Both the position numbers and the translations under genes were made by a program. Of a stretch of 64,000 bases of DNA, positions 58,640 through 64,000 are shown piece by piece. The stretch is from assembly GCF_023898315.1 (NCBI RefSeq), contig NC_064614.1, forward strand, positions 115,103,501 through 115,167,500. The letters run 5' to 3'. Numbering within the stretch: the stretch's first letter is position 1; every line of letters starts with the position of its first letter. This DNA comes from Schistocerca nitens. Lineage: Eukaryota > Arthropoda > Insecta > Orthoptera > Acrididae. The notes under the pieces are model-generated. The model saw nothing but the letters and a program-made list of their open reading frames with translations. It ran no database searches and had not been told where the DNA came from.

Positions 58640-59414
58640 CATTTCCGAGAATTTACGTCTGGAGTACCCCATTGTATGCTAGTGAAACGCGGACTGTAGG
58701 AAAACCGGAACAGTAGAGAATCGAAGCATTTGAAATGGGGTGCTACACAAGAATGTTGAAAATTAGCTGGAGGATGCGGATAGGAGGGAATCAGGAGGTT
58801 CTTCGCAGAATCGGCGAGGAAAGGAATATATGAAAAAGTCTGACAAGAAGGTACTGAGTGGTAGGACATGTGTTAAGACATCAGAGAGTATCTTTCGCGG
58901 TACTGGACCGTAAAAACTGTAGAGGAAGAAGACAGATATTGGAATGCATCCACCAAATGATTGGGGGCAACGGCCTTGCCGCAGTGGATACATCGGTTCC
59001 CGTGAGATCACCGAAGTTAAGCGCTGTCGGGCGTGGTCGGCACTTGGATGGGTGACTATCCTGGCCGCCATGCGCTGTTGCCATTTTTCGGGGTGCACTC
59101 AGCCTCGTGATGCCAATTCAGGAGCTACTCGACCGAATAGTAGTGGCTTCGGTCAAGAATACCATCACGACGACAGGAGAGCGGTGTGCTGACGACACGC
59201 CCCTCCTATCCGCATCCTCCACCGAGGATGACACGGAGGTCGGATGGTCCCAATGGGCCACTTGTGGCCTGAAGACGGAGTGCTATATCCACAAAATAAA
59301 TGAGGACGTGCGTGCAAGAGCTAGTCTGAGATGAAGAGGTTGGTAAAGGAGAGGAATTCGTGGCTGGCTTTATCAAACCAGTCAGAAGACAGATGATTCG
59401 AAGAAAAAGAAAAA
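58640..59414 (+). mobile_element. RTE-type LINE 3' part, interrupted by a 5S-SINE
   Basis: 'FEMGCYTRMLKISWRMR'-like text, 'VGHVLRHQRVSF' and 'HQMIGG' are the RTE C-terminal region with frameshifts; after the SINE it resumes with 'CTTTATCAAACCAGTCAGAAG' and an A-rich tail. It is a different subfamily from the copy at 8171. Confidence 0.75.
58967..59283 (+). mobile_element. 5S rRNA-derived SINE
   Basis: The first 110 bases resemble 5S rRNA: 'GATCACCGAAGTTAAGCG' and 'CTTGGATGGGTGAC' are the internal promoter region. The body continues to 'GGCCTGAAGACGGAGTGC'. It is not a 5S gene: the 5' part and the 3' end after the promoter do not pair as in 5S rRNA. Confidence 0.88.
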
Positions 59415-59480
59415 AAATGCGAACTAGAACATTTCTTGCGTCTAGCTCCAACTAACATTCCGCATGCACTACGTCGGTTA

Positions 59481-60117
59481 GGGAGTGTGTCATAAAAATG
59501 TTGGATCCTCACCTGAGGCAAGCCTGCACACAGCTGTTGTGACTGGCCCTTGATATAACGGACACTGGCGCTGGGCGAAACTGACGTTCTAGCTGGTTCC
59601 ACACTCTTCCTGTCTGGGGCAGATCTTCGCAGCTTAAGTGCCTATTACACAATGCGCGTAAACCGTACACGTATGCATCAGCGCCCCAAGCGTGCACATC
59701 TGTGACTACAGACTGGTTCACGTAGACCTATTACACCATCCACGCGTGATGTACCCGGCGCACATGCGCAGCAGACAGTAATGACGCGAGAAACGCAAAT
59801 AAGACTGTCTGATCTCTTGTAAAGTCGTTCATTCTAGCGCGCGAAACACAAGGGGGACCGTGTGAAATACTGTAACGTCATGCGGCCTTTATGTGAGCTC
59901 GAGGTTCCTATTTAGTTAGAAATTATTTTTGGTCATTATTTATTAAGCAATTTTCATTCTCTTATGTAGGCTACTGCCGTTCTGAATTACAGACTCAACA
60001 ATTAGTTTTACATAACAACACTTGGTTACTCAGGTATATGTATATCAAATTTTCATTTATACAGCATTTTGCACATGAGGGATCCACTTGTTTTTGGAGT
60101 TATCGCCCTGGCAGTGA
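59481..60117. other. no recognised gene
   Basis: A consensus-like minus-strand donor (CAG|GTGAG) occurs near 59510 after an open stretch, but its reading does not resemble the protease. Confidence 0.4.
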
Positions 60118-60129
60118 CAGTAAATCTTC

Positions 60130-60332
60130 AAAAAAATGTTCAAATGTGTGTGAAATCTTATGGGACTTAACTGCTAAGGTCATCAATCCCTAAGCTTACA
60201 CACTACTTAATCTAAATTATCCTAAGGACAAACACACACACCCATGCCCGAGGGAGGACTCGAACCTCCGCCGGGACCAGCCGCTCAGCCCATGACTGCA
60301 GCGCCTTAGACCGCTCGGCTAATCCCTCGCGG
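60130..60332 (-). mobile_element. tRNA-headed SINE with a third head type
   Basis: 203 bp with a perfect 12-bp duplication CAGTAAATCTTC (60118-60129, 60333-60344). On the minus strand the head reads 'GATTAGCCGAGCGGTCTAAG' and 'GGAGGTTCGAGTCCTCC'; the tail is a diverged member of the common SINE tail. Confidence 0.93.
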
Positions 60333-60412
60333 CAGTAAATCTTCGGATTAGGGCAGAACGATGATGAAAACGAAAAGCCAGACGTTGTTGAGTTCGACCC
60401 CGACTGAAAAGA

Positions 60413-60595
60413 ATGAACGAAGGCAGGGGACTATATTCACTGCTTAAGAAAGAACTGAGGCACGAAGATCCGCAAGAATTTCGGAACTTCGTAAGGATGG
60501 ACATGGCCTGTATCGAGAAGCTGCTGTCTATGATAGAAGATGGGATTAGCAAGTGTGACACAGCCATGAGGAAGACTGTCTCACATTCTCGAAAG
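60413..60595 (+). pseudogene. PIF/Harbinger-type transposase N-terminal fragment
   Basis: 'LLKKELRHEDPQEFRNFVRMD' and 'DTAMRKTVSHSRK' match the conserved start of HARBI1-like nucleases. The reading stops at TAA 60596, which is also the G-TAAG of a possible splice donor. No nuclease domain follows within the window. It may be an exon of a spliced element or a simple fragment. Confidence 0.65.
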
Positions 60596-60598
60596 TAA

Positions 60599-61180
60599 GA
60601 ATTAAATCATTTGTTTATACGTTCTGTGATCATACCAGCCAAAATCACGAATAAAATACCGATAAATGCCCTGTTATGATGCAGGCCGGTGGTAACATTG
60701 CGTTTCCTGGCGACCGGGCAATCTTTTACAACCCTGGTTTTTGGCCACATTTCATTTGGCCACCAATTCAGACGTTTTTGCGGATTACGCACTCGTCGAT
60801 CACTGCCAATTTCTCTTTTCTAGTGTGCTGAAATAAGGCAAGAGATACAATCAAATCAAACATGAACTTACATAGGCTAAGTCATTACAATACAAATCGA
60901 AAATCACCGTGTAACGTTATATGCATACTACTCAGCAAGAAACGATTGTCGATTGAAAAATGAAAAACCTTTCAGCATTTATGAAAACCTACTTACTGAA
61001 AAAATGCGGAAAGCCGCCAACACAAAAATCTGAAATTAGCCTCTAGTCACCTAATAATAAGCAAATAACTAGCAGAAAGCACTGCGGTACCCCCTTCTGC
61101 ACATTCGCGAGTTATCGCTGCCTACTGCACATGCTCGGATGGACGGCAATTTAGAACTGCTCTCTATTCTGGCACACAGA
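60599..61180. other. no recognised gene
   Basis: AT-rich sequence without a recognisable element. Confidence 0.45.
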
Positions 61181-61182
61181 TA

Positions 61183-61769
61183 ATGTGTCTGCGAACATTC
61201 GTAGTTTCGACCTTTCTACCGCTAGATGGCTGTCGGGCTAGACCAGTACCGTTCGCGTCGGATCGTCGTGTAATACCACGTTTACTGGACACGGGAGTCC
61301 CTCAGCATCACGCAGACAGCTCATATAGAAACCCGTCATGCGTGGACAACCGTTATCGTGTTGGAAAATGGCACGACGACACAAGCACAAGAGGTAACTT
61401 GGGGTGACTCAGTATGTCCATGATGTACTGTTGTGCCATCAGAATCCCCTCAGTAATTATCAGCACTGACCTGAAGTCGCATTCGATTGCTCTCCACTCA
61501 GTGACATCAGGAGTTACATCGCAGTGTCTCTCCAAAACAGCGAAAGTATGGAATCTCATCCAGGTCCCTGCCATACTCGCCGACAGTGATCGTCCGTGAT
61601 AGTGCAGAAACGAAATGCGACGCCGTTCGTCAGCAGTCCATGCTTCCAGGTCACAGTACAACTCCAAATGCAGCCGTTTGTGCTGTGGCTTTAATGACAG
61701 CCCCCACGTGGGGCAGTAATACCCTAGTCCAGTTGCTGCGAGTCTCTGAACAACTATGCGAAATGGCAT
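61183..61769 (-). pseudogene. Tc1-like transposase remnant
   Basis: 'LKPQHKRLHLELYCDLEAWTAD' and 'LIITEGILMAQQYIMDIL' align with the middle of Tc1 transposases (compare 'LTPQHRAARLQWCRDRREW' and 'VIVEGTLNSARYI' at 46200-46500). The frame is open for 138 codons, but the catalytic D-E-S motif is lost. Confidence 0.6.
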
Positions 61770-62094
61770 AGAATTTTACAGTGTGTCCATTACTTGTTCC
61801 TGGATGGCAGGCGCAGATGTGAAGACGTTACGACGGCTGCTCGTAAACCAAGGTGCGATCGGGTGCGAAATGGAAACCACAGCGAAAAATCCGATGAATC
61901 TTTACACAGATGTGTAGCGCGACGTCTCTAGTACGCCCGTCGATCGCGTCACGTCGCTCTTTTCAGTTCTGAGTGCACAGTGAGCACGTAAAAATGTCTA
62001 GAAAATAGCATCTACCACCAAATATGAGGGCCTCGTGGGAGATTTCGCCTCGTGTCATGCAACCCACATAACATAACTGTCATGTGTTTTCTTA

Positions 62095-62400
62095 TTCATT
62101 ACAACTCTCCACTGCACGTTGCAGTGACTATGAAGACACTGGTGCAGCGTTTTCGATGGGAAGTGTTTGATCACTCACCATACAGCCTGTAATTGGCTCC
62201 CCATGAGATTCATCTCTTCTAGCACGAATCGCTGCCTACTACGACGGCAATATTTTCGCACGGACAACGAGCTGTAGACCAGCGTACAGGATTGGTGGAA
62301 AGCACAGGCGGCTGGACTTCAGTGACAAGGGTATGGAAAAGTTGGTACAACCTACGACAAATGTGTAAGTTGGAGCGGCGAGTATGTAGAGAAGTAGCTG
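62095..62400 (+). pseudogene. mariner-like transposase C-terminal remnant
   Basis: 'RWEVFDHSPYSL' followed by 'LAPHEIHLF' matches the P-P-Y-S-P-D-L-A-P-S-D region of mariner transposases; 'VWKSWYNLRQMCKLE' fits the terminal part. Stops are present. 61770-62094 may be the rest of this element. Confidence 0.5.
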
Positions 62401-62412
62401 TAAGGTGTAGGT

Positions 62413-62528
62413 GTTGTTGGTATGGCGGTCTTCAGTCCTGAGACTGGTTTGATGCAGCTCTCCATGCTACTCTATCCTGTGCAAGCTTCTTCATCTCCCA
62501 GTACTTACTGCAGCCTACATCCTTCTGA
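62413..62528 (-). mobile_element. 116-bp RTE LINE 3' end
   Basis: Reverse complement of the RTE 3' end (compare 11035-11148), with a perfect 11-bp target duplication AAGGTGTAGGT at 62402-62412 and 62529-62539. Confidence 0.93.
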
Positions 62529-62631
62529 AAGGTGTAGGTAACTGTTGAAACTAAAACCTTTTTGACTTTCATCGTGATTTCCATTTCGCGACCGATCGGA
62601 CCTTACTTTCCAAATCTCCCTTGTACGACTT

Positions 62632-62823
62632 CAAAAATGGCTCTGAGCACTATGGGACTTAACATCTGAGGTCATCAGTCCCCTAGAACTTAGAACTACT
62701 TATACCTAACTAACCTCAGCACATCACACACATCCATGCCCGAGGCAGGAATCGAACCTGCCACTGTAGCAGTCACGCGGTTCCGGACTGAAGCGCCTAG
62801 AACCGCACGGCGACCGGGGCCGG
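62632..62823 (-). mobile_element. full-length tRNA-headed SINE
   Basis: 192 bp with a perfect 14-bp duplication CCCTTGTACGACTT (62618-62631, 62824-62837). The head is of the same type as 55279, the tail is common. Confidence 0.93.
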
Positions 62824-62837
62824 CCCTTGTACGACTT

Positions 62838-63253
62838 GCTTGGTGCACAATAAATGTGAGAGTACTCTCGAGTACGCACATTATTATTTCCAGCAATTTG
62901 TAAAAACATGTTACTAGTGGAATTAGGCGATAATTGTTTAAATCTTTCTTTTCGCTTTTCTCATAAACAGGCGTATTTTAACCTGTCTGGAAAAATTGCC
63001 TGTGCCAGTGAGGCCTTACATACGTTATTAAGGACATTATTTACTCAGTTAGAACAACTTTTGAGAGCTCTGTAATGCCAACAACACCACATGAACCTTT
63101 GCTTTTGTGGAACTCTTATAATTCTGTTAATTTTACTGAAGGATGGTGATGCTACTTCTAGTTGCTCAAAGTATTGTGGAAAGACATTTTTAGTATAGTC
63201 TGTTGTTCTTCAACTGAACCATTTTATCCATATTTTGCTGCTACATTTAGAAA
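62838..63253. other. no recognised gene
   Basis: Unassigned AT-rich sequence. Confidence 0.45.
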
Positions 63254-63602
63254 CCCCCCGGTGCCCCACACCGAACCCAGGGTTATTGTGCGCTTCGGCC
63301 CCAGTGGACCCCCTCCCCAGGAAACGTATCACACCAGGCTAGTGTAACCCCTATGTTTTGGTAGAGTAATGGTGGTGTACGCGTGCGTGGAGAACTTGTT
63401 TGAGCAGCAATCGCTGAGACGTAATAAGGGGAACCAGACTGCATTCGCCGAGGCAGATGGAAACCCGCCTGAAAACCATCCACAGACTGGCAGGCTCACC
63501 GGACCTCGACACAAGTCTGCCGGGCGGATTCGTGCCGGGACCAGGCGTTCCTTCCCGCTCCGGAAAGCCATGTGTTAGACCGCTCGGCTAACCGGGCGGG
63601 CA
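63254..63602 (-). mobile_element. long tRNA-headed SINE of another family
   Basis: On the minus strand the head reads 'CCGGTTAGCCGAGCGGTCTA' (A-box region) followed by a B-box-like 'CACGAATCC'. The body of about 350 bp ends in GGTTCGGTGTGGGGCACC and a G-rich end. No target duplication found. Confidence 0.65.
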
Positions 63603-64000
63603 AGTATGAGTAGCCTTTACTTGTGAGTGTGTTATCGTAAATACGAACCTGGAAATGTTAATTGACAATGTAAATGTGCTACTGAGCTCAAAGCCACATC
63701 ACTTACATGAAACTGAAAAAACTCCTGTATGTGTGAAAACTGATTTTATTCATAAGCAAATAAATAAACAAACCAATAATTTCACCCTCAGTGGACTTCC
63801 TCAGTTCTAACCGTTTGAAAAAAACGTAACTGCATAAAAAAGCACACCACATTATAATCTCGATCTGTATAAGAATGTACCCTGTAACACATCAAATTTC
63901 TGCGCTGACATATGGTTCTGGTAAAAGAAAGAAACTGACAGAACCTACATTGGGCAAAGGAAACGAAACTATGACGTATTATGAATCTCACCTGCAAAAT
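63603..64000. other. no recognised gene
   Basis: Short open stretches only. Confidence 0.4.

Larger units (their letters stand above)
58117..59480 (-). repeat. decayed Tc1-like element carrying nested insertions (weak)
   Basis: Pieces at 58117-58206, 58529-58640 and 59415-59480 look like consecutive parts of one Tc1-like end region, interrupted by a foldback element and by an RTE copy. The assignment rests on remembered similarity of these noncoding pieces. Confidence 0.4.

Noticed and set aside
58967-59082. 5S rRNA gene
   Set aside because: Promoter boxes match, but the ends do not pair as in 5S rRNA and the sequence runs on into a SINE body.
59510-59640. Possible earlier protease exon on the minus strand with CAG|GTGAG donor
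   Set aside because: Neither open frame contains a G-W-G, A-A-H-C or D-I-A-L type motif, and the acceptor is weak; the match is only to splice consensus.

Overview
The window reads as a piece of a very large, repeat-choked arthropod genome. The tRNA-headed SINE families, the 5S rRNA-derived SINE and the RTE-type LINE with a (CAA)n tail resemble repeats of grasshoppers and locusts; assignment to Orthoptera is inference from remembered repeat families, not a database match. Only one host gene is supported: the last two coding exons of a trypsin-fold serine protease on the minus strand (53785-53630 and 44341-44195), separated by a 9.3 kb intron full of transposons. Its earlier exons were not found and probably lie beyond 64000.

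Bases 1-28847 are a stack of three Ty3/gypsy-like LTR retrotransposons. Element E2 (+ strand, 6453-28847) is the oldest. E1 (- strand, 1-6452 and beyond the left edge) sits inside the 5' LTR of E2. E3 (- strand, 15191-27484, exact 4-bp ACGT target duplication) sits in the 3' noncoding part of E2. An RTE LINE is inserted in E2 gag, a mariner-type transposon with an uninterrupted transposase sits in the 3' part of E3, and tRNA-derived SINEs sit in two of the LTRs. The three elements appear to use three different primer tRNAs (Lys-UUU, Lys-CUU-like, Arg-like). Gag, protease, RT, RNase H and integrase segments can be read in them, all broken in places; no env is seen.

Bases 28848-40530 hold a large, near-identical inverted duplication: arms of 3.7 kb (29806-33536 and 36825-40530) around a 3.3 kb spacer. 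The spacer has its own shorter inverted repeat and a MITE. An older direct copy of part of the arm lies at 28848-29805, into which E2 inserted. No known gene was recognised here. From 40531 to 44097 the sequence is unassigned apart from a degenerate array of tRNA T-arm-like motifs.

Bases 44098-53785 contain the end of the protease gene. Its intron carries a tRNA-bearing foldback element that hosts a deleted mariner-like copy and a nearly intact Tc1-like copy, a decayed mariner, a LINE 3' end and a 0.75 kb palindrome. Bases 53786-64000 are a mosaic of Tc1-like, mariner-like, PIF/Harbinger-like, RTE, SINE and foldback fragments, many with clear target-site duplications that give the order of insertion.
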